A stretch of 64,000 nucleotides of DNA from Lineus longissimus (lineage: Eukaryota; Nemertea; Pilidiophora; Heteronemertea; Lineidae). Below are positions 1-11,300 of the stretch, piece by piece. The position numbers and the translations under genes were made by a program. The stretch lies in NCBI RefSeq assembly GCF_910592395.1, contig NC_088313.1, forward strand, positions 3,600,501-3,664,500. The letters run 5' to 3'. Each line of letters starts with the position of its first letter. Position 1 is the stretch's first letter. The notes beneath the pieces were generated by a model. That model was not told where the DNA came from and did no database searches. It worked only from the letters and a program-made list of their open reading frames with translations.

Positions 1-95
1 TCAAAATTTGAAAATTGAAATTGAATTTGAGAATTTCCAATTGTGTACTGGATATAAAATTCTACAATGCTGTTGTGTAGACTGGTATGACAATA
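1..95 (+). repeat. A-rich dispersed repeat, copy 1
   Basis: The window opens inside an A+T-rich repeat. It aligns by eye with 33640-33735 in the same orientation. Shared landmarks in the same order are a run of TTGAAA/AATTTGA words, TTTCCAATT, GAGTACA/GTGTACT, and AATGCTATCATGTAGA/AATGCTGTTGTGTAGA. Identity is moderate, so the copies are old. The left edge lies outside the window and no terminal structure is visible. Confidence 0.4.
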
Positions 96-752
96 CGTGG
101 TAGCCTGTGGTAGCGAAGGGTTAAAGAGCTAGTTGAAAAGTTACATCGAAGGTCAAGCAGTTCGGAAATTGAAGCGTGCAGAAAGACACAAAACCACCAT
201 GTTTGACTTATCCACAAAGCATACAACTTAAAACAGTAAGACACCCTGCAGTGGTGCCTACAACAGCTTATTACCCCTATGCAAACAATTTACATTTGGG
301 CGAGAGACAAAATGTTATTTGAAGGCGTAATATAAAATTCGCCCATCCAACATGTCCAACATGTCCAAAATTGCCCGAAACCAATCAAACTGATGGTGGA
401 CAATTGGTATTTGCAGAACTTGGGGCGGAATCAACTCGTGACGAATTGGCCATCTGGACTCATTGAGATTCTGATCAGGGCTGCAGTGGTGATGGCATAA
501 ACCTGAGACCTTGTTTGTGGCCAGTTCAAACCATCTATCAGCCATACCTACGATTTATATCCCTCGTCCGGATGGGCCGCTTTTCCTGTTATTGTGACGA
601 AATTGCAAGAGTTTGAGCATCCTTTTGTGAGATTGGCAGTGATTAACAACTGCACACACTATGACGCAGCCTATCCAGAGATCTTTCTGGAGAAACCAAG
701 GCTGCCACAATCTAGCACACACAAGGATTCAGGCCAGTTCAGAGCTACAAAT
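96..752. other. unassigned non-coding DNA
   Basis: I see no gene, tandem repeat or terminal inverted repeat here. The right part, about 600-752, probably belongs to the body or tail of the minus-strand SINE whose tRNA-like head is at 753-829, because the head reads leftwards. No poly(A) or simple-repeat tail is clear enough to fix the SINE's end. Confidence 0.4.
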
Positions 753-829
753 GGCTCAGGCCGAGTATCGAACCCGGGACTGCCCATTCACAAGGTCGAT
801 GCTCAACTGTTGTGCCACCCCACTCCCCC
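753..829 (-). mobile_element. tRNA-derived SINE head
   Basis: Read on the minus strand, this segment holds the two internal RNA polymerase III promoter blocks of a tRNA-derived SINE. The A box (rc of 807-817) reads TGGCACAACAG and matches TRGYNNARNGG at 10 of 11 positions. The B box (rc of 764-774) reads GGTTCGATACT and matches GGTTCGANTCC at 9 of 11. The boxes are about 33 bases apart, as in tRNA genes. No full cloverleaf is obvious, so I call a SINE rather than a functional tRNA gene. Its 3' body would run toward lower coordinates. Confidence 0.6.
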
Positions 830-1319
830 ATGATACGAAGGAAACATAACAGGATACCGAGCCGAGATGAAAAAAGTCCAAATCATCCATCAGAAATAAG
901 CATATGCATGTCAGCTTAAACCTAAAAAGTCTCTCGCAATTCACATCCCTGAGTTGAGTATGCAGCAAAAATTAGTTCCACAGATTGTTACTAGATGGAA
1001 TCAAAGCCAACCAATGTAAAGATTCATCAGAGCGAGCGACCTGTGAGCTTGTTGAAGATTTTTTCTAATTTCCAATATCTCGTCGCAAAGATGAAGATGT
1101 TTATTGGTATTGAGATGTATAAATAAACGAGAAGTATACAAAGGCCTTTGACTGATACTCGATAGCAGTTGGTATCATGTTATGATAGCTATAACCTTGC
1201 AGGGGTATCTTTTGTCTGTTCTTTCTAAGCTACATTTTTTGCAACTTGCGAAGTCTGCGCCGGATGAAGCCATCAGCATCATAGAATAAAAGGGAAAGCT
1301 CTAGGTTTTTAAAAGCTAC
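830..1319. other. unassigned non-coding DNA
   Basis: A+T-rich sequence with no coding signal, repeat or terminal structure that I can see. Confidence 0.4.
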
Positions 1320-1700
1320 AGGTCCATAAATAAGTTGGAAAGAAACCAGTCCCCACGATATACCTGTCTATGAGATTCACCTTCCATATCAAATAAGGAG
1401 CTGCGGCTCATCAATGAGCCATTTGTGCTCCCATCCAAGAGGTAATGGAGGAACAACTTCGTAGTCATTTATACCAGCCTGAATAAAACAAATTCCTTCT
1501 CTATAAATAAAGAGGAAGGAAATCAGTCCCTACGGGATACCAAATCCATTCTCCATCAATTGTATAGAAAGACACCAGTCCCAACCATCTTGACACTAAA
1601 TATACATGTATTGACATTGCCAAGCTTCCAGACAACGAGCGTCAATACGGAGGCAATACCGCTGGAAGTTCAGTATGGTCCCAACAGGATACCTCTCTGG
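1320..1700 (+). repeat. degenerate tandem duplication, ~177 bp period
   Basis: A block beginning CCATAAATAAG at 1324 and continuing with GAAACCAGTCCCCACGATAT recurs at 1501 as CTATAAATAAAG and GAAATCAGTCCCTACGGGAT. The period is about 177 bp. A shorter echo, ACACCAGTCCCAACCAT, follows at about 1570. The units are clearly diverged, so this is an old local duplication. Confidence 0.5.
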
Positions 1701-1800
1701 CTGATCCACATCACGTGAGGATGAGACAAGGCTGATTGATCTGTCATGAATCAAACTCTGAAGTGACAGGAACCCCATAATCTGAGGTGCCAATCACCGG

Positions 1801-2115
1801 ACTTTGATACACTTGTCCAACTTGATAGAGTTAATATTGACAGCTCTCGGATGCTCATGTTGGAACCAACTAATAACAATCTGACACAGGTATAAGGCCA
1901 ATATGATCAAATGGCCAACGAAACTCATGCTAGACCAAGTACAAGATGGTAAAAAAAAACTCACCGACTCGCTGACCTTACATGATAGCGAGTCTGATAT
2001 TATATTGACAGCTTTTTACTTTACAATGATCATGTCAGAACCAAGTATTAACAAACAAATCTGATGCAGATATGAACATGACAAGGCCAATCCCCACGGA
2101 CTGACACAGGTCGAA
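1801..2115 (+). repeat. degenerate tandem duplication, ~168 bp period
   Basis: Two diverged units share, in order, ATTGACAGC (1836 and 2004), a CATGTTGGAACCAA / CATGTCAGAACCAA block, ACAATCTGACACAGGTAT / ACAAATCTGATGCAGATAT, and AAGGCCAAT. The period is about 168 bp, close to the 177 bp of the preceding array. The two may descend from one longer ancestral array, but I cannot align them to each other convincingly. Confidence 0.5.
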
Positions 2116-3094
2116 AAATGGCTTTCAGAGCAAAGGGTTAAGTTCCTAGTTCCTTAGAGCGTGTCAAAACAGCCTGATGTTGCCCGAGATACGTTCATTG
2201 GAATCTGTGTACGATGTACACACATAACAACAAGTGTTCTCCGATGATGGGGAAGATGAACAAACAACTGCCCGCCAATATACAATAGCAGTTTGGTCAG
2301 TGATTGATGAAGATCATTGGGTATGTTGGGGAAGATATTGCTAATATTCCATATAACACTAGTCTATATGTATACTGGAAAGCTGAAGTCAATTTAGGAC
2401 CAATAAAGGAACTCTTGCTCCTAGGTGGAGTTCGTCACGGTGGTCCCAAACAGTCCCACGTTGACCGAGGCATGAACATCATCATGAACTTGTAAATCAA
2501 TGGTCCTGTTGATGTACATGTGCTTGACAGCTGAACACACAATGTACATGTACAACCATTTCCAAAGAGTTCAAGGCTAGGAGGAGATCATAGAGGTTAT
2601 AAATAGTGCTGATATTTTGTGTCCTAAAATTTTGATGCAGGAACCCTGGTAAATTACTTTTTAGATGAGTTTGTAAGTGTATCCAGTCAGTGTCCAAAAG
2701 TATGTGCAAAATCAAAAGGAACCAAACAATGTTATTCACAAGTTGCAAGTTAGTTTATAGACGGAAACAAAAAAGACAAATACCCCTTTAAAAAAACTAC
2801 CGTTACATGTATGTGAAAAAACCTTTCCAGAACACTTCCTCTCAAACTTCCACAACTGGTGGCATGCTCCTTTAATCCCACGCAAACCCCAGGGGAGAAT
2901 GAAATCACACGGGCCGCGACATGGTCTTATTGAAACTGCATGACCAGAGGGGTTGACCAAATATTAATATCAGATCGACCAATCAAATCGCGCGCAGTTC
3001 AGAGATAGAAACATTGCAGGATATTCGGCTGACCGCCCACATAGCGGTTACAAGCTGAGATTGGGATCTCACTCTCAGAACTCACCCTGTTTTC
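2116..3094. other. unassigned non-coding DNA
   Basis: No gene or mobile-element boundary seen. Several TACATGT/ACATGTA words occur between 2510 and 2555 and near 2810, a motif that recurs across the window. Confidence 0.4.
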
Positions 3095-3480
3095 TCGAGA
3101 TTAGCATTTCTTATTGGCGTGTCTGCTCGACTGAATACTATTACATGTATATTGCTAGTAGCATTACACGGAGCATTTTTGAGCCAGACGATCGGGAAAT
3201 GGATACCAGTCAATTTTCCTTCTGAATAAGTCACTGATTTCAATAGAAAAGGTACATCCCGTCAAATGGAACTTGGCTCACTTTCCAGAGACTTCTTTTC
3301 GCAATATCAGCTCAACTGAACACAAGTACCTGATGTACCAGTACATGGCGAGTGCACCAAACCTTTTTAAGCCAGACGATCGAGAAATGAATCCAATTGA
3401 TTTTTTTTCTTTTGGATATTGAACGTCAGAAAGCTATTGATAACACTTGAAAAGTCATCTCTTGAGAAGTGTGGGTGCCA
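3095..3480 (+). repeat. old tandem duplication, 188 bp period
   Basis: The word GCCAGACGATCG(G/A)GAAATG occurs at about 3183 and 3371 in matching context. On the left are related GCTCGACTGAATAC / GCTCAACTGAACAC blocks. On the right are CCAGTCAATTTTCCTTCTG / CCAATTGATTTTTTTTCTT blocks. The offset is 188 bp, giving two diverged head-to-tail units. No coding potential is visible. Confidence 0.5.
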
Positions 3481-4581
3481 AAAGCGTCTGACTTTTTAAA
3501 ACAGATTTTATCTATCGCATTACTCACTTAGTGGCTACATGAACACATATAAGATTACTATAAACCCCGAAATATTTGTAGTACTGTTTTTTAAATTTCA
3601 TGAAAAATGTTCACGAAATTGCAAACTGCAACCCTGCAACAAAATGAATTCTTCGCAATGCAACCTTGTAAAAAAATATTTTTTCTGTAATGCGGAAAAT
3701 AAGCGACAAACGACTCACTAATATTTCCTGGTTTATAGCACTTCAAGAAATGCCAAATAAATTTTGATGAATCAGCGCATTAATGGGGACATTTCAAGAC
3801 CGAAATGTAAGATTTTAGCCTCTTTTCCAGTCATTAGATTTATCGGTGATGGCTGTCTTGATAGTCCCACGCACAGTGAGCGGAAATCTGATCCAATTTA
3901 TTCCAAGCACAACCACTGCGACTAGTCAGCCTCTGATACGCCACAGAACGCTTATAAAACTTGCAACAGAACAGTCCCCTCGTTCCATTGGGCTGATTCC
4001 TTCTCAAAGTAAACATGGGAATGTTCTGACGGCTCATTCCATTTATTTGCTGCACACACAGCAAATGCCAGAATCGACGAAGACTCGATTTTTATTTATT
4101 CATGGCACATCCTAATCCGTACCGCAATGCTGGCATCCTAAATCCGTGTGCCACTGAAGCAAAAGATAAATTCATTGATTTGACAGAGTTAGTTCGAAGA
4201 TCAACAGCTCTTGGGTTTTTATCGTAACAATTTTGACTTTGCTTTCAAAGCACATACACTAAGGTTACACTAGTAGATTCTTTTTGTCACTGTTGAAATA
4301 GAAAGTTTTTGCAAAGATTTTCATGACAGGTTTGGCGAGATTGGAGGCAATAATGTCTTTGCCCTGTCAAAAATTATTTTATCACATTCCCCAGAAAAGT
4401 ACATTCTGACATGTCTCAGCCATGTCAGAGCGTTAGACTTGGGGAAATGATACAATGGGAAAAAATGCAGACAATTTGACAGTTTCCTCTTCAAAAAATG
4501 TTTCTGACTAGTGTTAGTCTTAGCTGCTTCTCATGGAAGGATATGAACAGTAAACCCATTTACTTTCACAGCCCTATATAA
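3481..4581. other. mostly unassigned; possible relic of a TACTGTAAA-type repeat near 3570-3700
   Basis: Around 3570-3660 the sequence has GTACTG, AAATTTCATGAAAAATG and TTCACGAAATTGC. These resemble decayed versions of the (T)ACTGTAAA / TTCGCGAA repeat seen better at 50155-50278. Nothing else in this stretch is assignable. Confidence 0.25.
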
Positions 4582-4701
4582 TGGGTGATATGAATAAAGA
4601 CTAGCAAATGCTTTTATCTAAAACTCCATGTACATTTACACTAGGCCTTTCTGTACAAAATTGAAGTAAAAGCATTTGCTAGTCTTTATTCATATCACCC
4701 A
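4582..4701 (-). mobile_element. 120 bp palindromic MITE, copy 1
   Basis: A 120 bp element with ~35 bp terminal inverted repeats beginning TGGGTGATATGAATAAAGAC and a ~50 bp unique centre containing AGGCCTAGTG (minus strand). Copies of exactly the same length occur at 16977-17096 and 63746-63865. This copy is inverted relative to them by its centre. The inverted symmetry extends past the ends to ATATAA/TTATAT. No direct target-site duplication is clear. There is no room for a transposase, so it must be non-autonomous. Confidence 0.85.
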
Positions 4702-4865
4702 TTATATGCGTAAACACCATTTTCAGATTTTGTGTCCATTCATTTCTGCAAGTGGGTGCATTTTTCAATAAAACAGATAATAAGTTAAACATTTTCGGGC
4801 CCCTAAATTTAGTGATCTGTACCGCCCTCTTGGTAAAATTGCAAAAAATATTCCACTTGTGAAAT
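4702..4865. other. spacer between MITE and Helentron-like element
   Basis: 164 bp with no recognised feature; it contains no obvious partner for the MITE ends. Confidence 0.4.
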
Positions 4866-5003
4866 GAAATGGCCAGGGCCATTGTGCTCACCTCATGTGG
4901 AGGAAAGATGGATAAAGAGCATGGTATTGTGTCATGTAGTGTTAGGTTTGATGTAGGTCCAAGCAATTACAATTTCCCCAAAATGGCCAATTTACAGTAC
5001 ATT

Positions 5004-5902
5004 CGACCTCTGTGACCTTGAAAAGTAGGTCAAATCAAAGAAGACCCGGGTGACACATTGAATGGTTGTTAGAATTAGATGTACCTATGATATAAAATTG
5101 GTGTCAATCGGGCAAGTCATTACTAGGAATAATGGCATTTTGAAGAATTTAGGATTTGGCCCCCTCCCGGGAGGCCAAACGGCAAATCAGATTGCACCAA
5201 ACTTCGGTACCTGAGATCACCTGAGATCACCTGACCAAGGGGTACATGTGTACTTAATTTGTGATCAATAGTCATTGCAGTTAAGAAACGTGCCATAGTT
5301 ACGGCCTGACGGCGAATTTACGCCATTTGACCTCTGTGACCTTGACAAGAAGGTCAAATTAAAAACCTGTGTGACATATACTGTATGGTGGTTAGATGTA
5401 CCCATGATATCAAATTGGTGGCAATCGGGCAAGAAGTTAAGGAATAATCACATTTTTAAGGTTTTTGGATTTTGCCCCCTGGTGGTCAAGTGGTGAATCA
5501 TATTGGACCAAACTTCGGTCCCTGAGATCACCTGACTCAGGGCTAAATGTGTACCAAATTTGGTATCAATAGTCATTGCAGTTTAGAAACGTGCCATTGT
5601 TACATCCTAACGGCCAATTTACACCATTTGACCTCTGTGACCTTGAAAAGGACGTCAAATCAAAAACCCGGAGGATATATGATGCACCTTTGCTAGAAGT
5701 ACCTACCATATTTTTTTCAAAATTTCCCGACTACTATTAAGGGAGATATTGCATATTTTCACTTTTAACGTTTGGCCCCCTGGTGGCCAAACCATGAAAC
5801 GAATCGGACCGAAACTTGGTCTCCAAGGTGTCATTACATAAGGGTACATGTGTACCAAGTTTCAACTCAATAGCTCTAACAGTTACGAAACGTGCCCTGC
5901 TA
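5004..5902 (+). repeat. ~300 bp tandem monomers inside element 1
   Basis: The landmark GACCTCTGTGACCTTGA starts at 5004, 5328 and 5629, giving periods of 323 and 301 bp. Each monomer also carries GAAACGTGCCAT, GGCCCCCTGGTGGCCAA, a CTGAGATCACCTGA-type block and GGTACATGTGTACCAA. The monomers match those of element 2 at 35291-36198. The last unit is cut short where its TAACGG runs into the GAC tract. Confidence 0.8.
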
Positions 5903-5922
5903 ACGGACGACGGACGACGACG

Positions 5923-5996
<74 letters not shown>

Positions 5997-6007
5997 ACGA
6001 CGGACGC
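5903..6007 (+). repeat. (GAC)n microsatellite
   Basis: About 100 bp of GAC trinucleotides with GGAC interruptions at both edges. It begins at ACGG, the same word that in other monomers reads AACGGCCAATTT, so the microsatellite appears to have grown out of the monomer. Long poly-Asp and poly-Thr frames across it come only from the repeat. Confidence 0.95.
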
Positions 6008-6021
6008 CACGGTATGGGATA

Positions 6022-6047
6022 AGCTCACCTCTGCTAAGAGGTGAGCT
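6022..6047 (+). other. 3' terminal hairpin of element 1
   Basis: A perfect 11 bp stem, AGCTCACCTCT paired with AGAGGTGAGCT, around a GCTA loop. It is followed directly by AAAA. A 3'-terminal stem-loop is a hallmark of Helitron/Helentron ends, where it is thought to mark the transposition terminus. Confidence 0.8.
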
Positions 6048-6052
6048 AAAAA

Positions 6053-8340
6053 GGAACTTTACTTTACATGCAGTTGCTCAGAATCTTCAACTGGATTAAG
6101 ATGCAAAAACCAGCCAAACAATATGCTGAAACAGAGGGGAATCTTAAGCTTATCATTGTAAAGGGACACTTTAATCTTAAATGGATATGCAAGATTGACA
6201 AGTCTAAGAAGGGAGATACCGAGTCGGTAAATTTCATCTGATGATGGCACATTGAAATTATCAAGTTTGTGTCACCACAAGATGTTTGTAATGAAGTTGC
6301 ACCTCTGGCAGGGCAAATCAGCAAGTTCTTCTTCTTAAAAGAATAGTGCAGTCCAATACAAGCCAAAATTACAGAAATCTTTCTGACTTGTTTGAGTTTA
6401 TGAACCAACTATTTGGCTGACCGATTGGAATTCAAAACGGATATTAATAATCCGCCCTGGCAAATTCCGTTACACAGACTGACCGACTGCCAGCTTTACC
6501 AAGCAACAGTAAAGTCGGCTATGTTATTCACTGGCTGTTTTTTAACCATTAAGCTGGCGGCAAGATGTCCAGCAGAAAATTGCTTCAGGAATTGATGTGG
6601 TCACAAAGCGGCCATGCACCAAGGACCAAAAGTGCAATGAATCTGTCACATAAATTGTCGCTTATTGGACTTTTATCAAGCAAGAAATTCACCTACTAAA
6701 AAAGTGAAACTATAGCAGTATTACGAAACAAGTCATGTTTACCCAGTTTGCAGTCATTTTTTATTTCATGAAATTAAAAAACTTGGGTGTACCTTCAATT
6801 CAGCATCTGACAATTTGAGATAGTACCCGTGACTTATAAAACACTACATGTACTTAAAAAAGTTTAGCCTCAGAAAAATACATAAATGGCGCCACTTTTC
6901 CGGTACTGGCAGACATCACTGTATCTAAGTGTCTATCACATCGACCGACTCTTTCGAATATAATGGTCATTATTCATCTTCCTGACAGGCAAGTTTCACG
7001 GGATTACCACATGATGGATTGAACCATTTATTGATACATACATGCGAGAAATAGTCTGGCTTTGTGCTCAGCCATTTTTCATGATATTCGCCAAAACGAG
7101 CAGTGCATTATTAAGGACTAATAAATGCCTCACCCCACCAAGGTGTAAAATTGGGTGCTGGTAAAAAATGCTTGGGTTCAAGTGCTGATTGAGCAGCTTC
7201 TCAAGAGTTCTACTGAAATGTTTCAGGATAGACCAGGGAAGTGCAAAGTCATTTGGTACTTCTACCATTGCTGATATTAGACTACAAACTCCGTAACTCC
7301 TATCGCTTTGAATTTTAAAACTTTACAAGACCACACGCATGGCTTGCAGAGCTGTGCAGATCTCTTTATCCCATTCTGACTTGGATGGACTAGCCATGAA
7401 GATAAGGGAGTACTAAACAGAGCTCAATAGACGTTACTCTAAGCAGTTACGAGACTGTCCAGAGAGTCGGAAGATCCTTCTCCCGTGCTGTAGCTGAACC
7501 CTGAAGTCAAAGTTTAAGTACATAGATCCTGAAAGTCCATCAGAGGAAATGTCAACACTCTCAGGCTGATCCACTAAGATGGCAAAGCGACTACCAGACT
7601 ATCGAGGAACGATTGGCGATCAGAAAATAAACTCACCTGATTAAGACTGTGAAGGGATAAGTGGTGAGAAGCAGCACATTTTTGAAGTGATATTACGACC
7701 ATTCTAAACGTCCAGTTACCGTAGATGCTCCAAACCAAATCTTTCTTTAGAATGAAATGCCTCAAATACATCTTGCTCATGACAAATTACTCCCGGCAAA
7801 GCATAAATCTGGGTGAAATATTGAGTTCTATCAAAATACTTAAGGCAAAACATTACATGAAATAAAAGGATTTCAATCTTTGAAAATGAATGGTCAGACA
7901 TTTTTGACCTGCAGACACTTCCAGAGAAAAAAAAGTTTACCCATGCAATAATTGCGCTCTTTTTCCGACAGACAAGTCAAGTAAAGATATTGATTGGTCA
8001 AGTAGGACAGCTAGGCCATAGAGCGGTGACGAATTATAAATCTCAGACAACAACCCTTCAAAGATTCACAAAAACTTGAATTCATTTAGCAGGCAAACAT
8101 ATAAATTGACATGCTTGATTCTGAGTGCCAATCAAATTATTCCAAATTTTATGGACTCAAGTGAATAAAGTTTCAATGGCTGCCAATCACTTGTGGTTAC
8201 TATTTGATTGCTGTCAATCAATCAAGTGGATTTGACTTTACATGGAGGGGTTGCAGAACATTTATTAACTATTTCGCTAAGACGCAATAACGGCACAAGT
8301 TTTACACTATGAAGCCTAAATTTCTTGTCTAAGGACATCA
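6053..8340. other. unassigned non-coding DNA
   Basis: No gene, inverted-repeat element or tandem repeat recognised. The open frames on both strands are short (114 codons at most), overlap each other and show no family resemblance. Confidence 0.4.
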
Positions 8341-8395
8341 TCCAAATCACAATTGGCACCCCTTCAATTGCGTCAGTAGTGCGCAACTTTGAAAA
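8341..8395 (+). mobile_element. fragment of TA-flanked MITE family (left end)
   Basis: TCCAAATCACAATTGGCACC followed by a GCGTCAGTAGTG block matches the left end of the family seen complete at 34039-34202 and 50272-50464. No right-hand terminal repeat is found in the following 300 bp, so this is a truncated or decayed copy. Confidence 0.45.
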
Positions 8396-11300
8396 GTGTT
8401 GTCACAAAATGAACCAATAGCAAAGCAAGCAAACTAACATGAATAAGATATCACAAGAGCTCAAGTCAGCAGAAATCATCATAATCTGCGAAAGCCAGAC
8501 ACTACAATTTCCCCTATCACAGTGATTCAAAAATCATTAGAGACACTAAATGCGACAATTTTCCAAGACCTATGTTTAACATTACAGATTTTCACAATGT
8601 CTTCCTGAGCCCAAGGCTCATTAGACAACTGATGGCCGTGTTTTTTTGGCTGGTGGAGCGGAACCATTCGTAAAGACTCCTGCAGATGTGGTAATGATGA
8701 TTATTGCCAAGGCAAGCAGGGTGTTGCAGGTGGAACAACCACCATCTTAGGCAACCAAAGCTGTGACTACGAGATTGGGAAATTGTAAGGGGCAAGGAGG
8801 CTGAAATCAACTCCGGGGTAAACGAAGGAAGACCAAGATCATTTACTACGATTGGTCGTCACATGATCAGGGAATAAGCGATGAGATTCCTAAAACTGGA
8901 TGCTAGCAGTACTCTGATTGGGCGATTGCAACATGAGAAAAGCAACACTCGTTGCAACATGAGAAAAGTCTACCCCAATTTACGTTACATTCCAGAAACC
9001 CAACTACAGGTTTGTGAAGCTGCTCTCAGTACCGTCAAGATCACGCTCTCAGTGCTTTATGATCAATTTCCTTACGAAAAACATGCACAGGATAAGGAGC
9101 TGCTTCTATCAATTACCACTTATATACGATCTTCGCAATATCGTCACTCAATGGGAAGCCAATGGGTGCTAACCTAGCACGCCTAAAGTAGCTAATAGGA
9201 TAGGTTTAGGCTAACTACAAGTATTACGAACTCGTCATTAACCATGACTAGGAGTTGACGACCCCCTAATGAGTTCGTGCAGGGCCGGGGACGTGATATG
9301 TTACAATTCAGGGTTACCAGTTGATTGAATATTGATTATCCACTGTGATGCTGTGTATTTCATTAAAGTTGGAGACCAACGGTTCATTTCACAAACATAA
9401 TGTCACTTCGGTTCGCTCCCCTAAGCCATATTTGGTTGGGGGGAGGGTCGACGGCAAAGGTCTCCCAAGATATCTCATGCATTTCGGCCCTTTTGTGATG
9501 AAAAGTGGTGTTATGCTTGAATGTTGAATATGGCACATGTGGCCCTGTATTTGCTAGCCCGACTGAATAGTCACTGTTGCATTTTAAGCTTGGTTTGTTT
9601 GTTTACTTGAAGACTATGGCGAAAGATCTTCTTCACTAACATCAAGACACAACTTCAATTCCTAACCAGCCGAATGGTCAAGAATACACATGAAGCTTGT
9701 TCAGCATCCCTTGGTCACCTAAAGAGAAGTAAGCACCTTATAAGAAAGACAAGCTCCTTGCTAATTCTGACCAACAAGAGCATGAATTCTCCCAGGAAGA
9801 TCATTCTCCATGGACTGACCATTATAACATACCCTGGGGGCGTACCCGTAATCAACAAGATCAGTTCGATGACACAGAAATTTCCCGCCCAACATCAACA
9901 CAAATATTGGGCGTTATTTCATTAAGCAAAGAATGCTGTCCATGCCCAGGGGAAAAGATGTCAACTTTTGTAACTAGCCTGGAACAAATGACTGGAATTC
10001 TACATTTTTTTGCAGGGCATGGGTGATTAATTTGATATTTGGAAAGTTATATATCACTTGTCAGAAATGGTACTGATTCGGCACATATTTTACGTTTTTT
10101 AAAGCATATATCTGTTAATATTGCTTCAAGTAATGGTTCCCTTTTTCGCATTGTGTCAGCTTAGGGCCAGAGTTTGGGTATTTTGGTAATTTCAAGAAGT
10201 AACTTAGGTATTGGCTTTGGCATAATAAGGAAGCCAACATTCTTTACCAATAAAGTAGAACTAGAAGAAGGTAAAAAGGGTGACCTGTCCCAATTTTTAC
10301 AAAATTGTCAGTATGCCACGGTAAGGACTGGGTCTTTACATTTACCACTTGCTATCAATCCATAAGTTGGTCATTTATTTCACAGAAACTGGGAGACAGA
10401 GACAGGCTCCTTTAATTAGATGTCAACCGATAATGAATAAAAATTCTAATCATGAAAAGCTATAAAACTTAATCAACCACGTCAAAATTTGAAAGACGCT
10501 GATCTCTCAATCAGCCAAAAAGTTTAACAGCAATTATTTGACATTTTTCTGTTTTGAATTTCATTCCACAGTGAATAAATCAAAAGCACCAATGAAGCTT
10601 CTTTTAAATTGGAAAATCGCATGATGCAGTTTAAGTTGCTGCTATTTACTGAAGAGAGTGAAATTAAAAACGCATCCACAGCGTATTTGAGATTCTTAAC
10701 TTTTTTTCCTATGGATGTTGAACAAAAAGCAACACCTTTTTGCTTTTCAAGGAAGACCGGCCATACTTTTTTAGAAACTGTAACACCAAGTCAAACCAAA
10801 CATGCCACAATATTTCTACAGCTTTGTTTCATTTTCTCACTTCATGTATTGGTGAGTTTCCGAACCATGACTCATTTCATCACCCTTATTCAGTGGCTGC
10901 TAACCGTAGCCACCAAATCATCATACTGAACACCAGGAAATTTCGCTAGCTGGTAATTCTGTGATTGCGCTGACACACACTGTCCGTGAAACAAAAAGCA
11001 CAAAAATACCTACCTTAACAGAAATAACTGAAGTACAGTTTGAAACCAGAATAAAAGAAAAGCACCATATCTGTGGAAAAAACAAGCAGTGAAAACGTTT
11101 GGGTTCACAGTATTCAAGCAGCTTTTGCTAATGCTCTTGCCCCCATTGATGAATAGTGGAAGTAAGACGGCACATTGAGGGCTTCCTGAGATTCAATTGA
11201 GTAACTTTTGATGTGATAATGGGCCAATATTTTCTTGCTTCAGCGAACTCTAGCGCTAAAGCAACTGTTTTACTGTTGATGCTACTAAACAGAGGGGGCC

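Larger units (their letters stand above)
4866..6052 (+). mobile_element. Helentron-like non-autonomous element 1
   Basis: The element starts at a GGCCAGGGCC palindrome (about 4870-4881) followed by GTGCTCACCTC. It then has about three tandem monomers of 301-323 bp and a (GAC)n tract, and ends in a perfect hairpin and TAAAA. The 5' GCTCACCTC is repeated in inverted form by the 3' GAGGTGAGC. This order (subterminal inverted repeat, tandem monomers, microsatellite, 3' stem-loop) is that of Helentron-associated elements such as fly DINE-1 and the bivalve tandem-repeat elements. The assignment rests on structure only. No Rep/helicase sequence is present. Confidence 0.65.

Noticed and set aside
753-829. 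Functional tRNA gene
   Set aside because: The A and B boxes are present but imperfect, acceptor-stem pairing is not convincing and no anticodon arm is clear; a SINE head fits better.
5816-6099. Open frames with long poly-Thr or poly-Asp runs
   Set aside because: They are translations of the (GAC)n microsatellite at the 3' end of a Helentron-like element, not proteins.
9226-9277. Inverted repeat CGAACT..CATTA / TAATGAGTTCG
   Set aside because: The stem is interrupted by a three-base bulge and is short; expected by chance at this scale.
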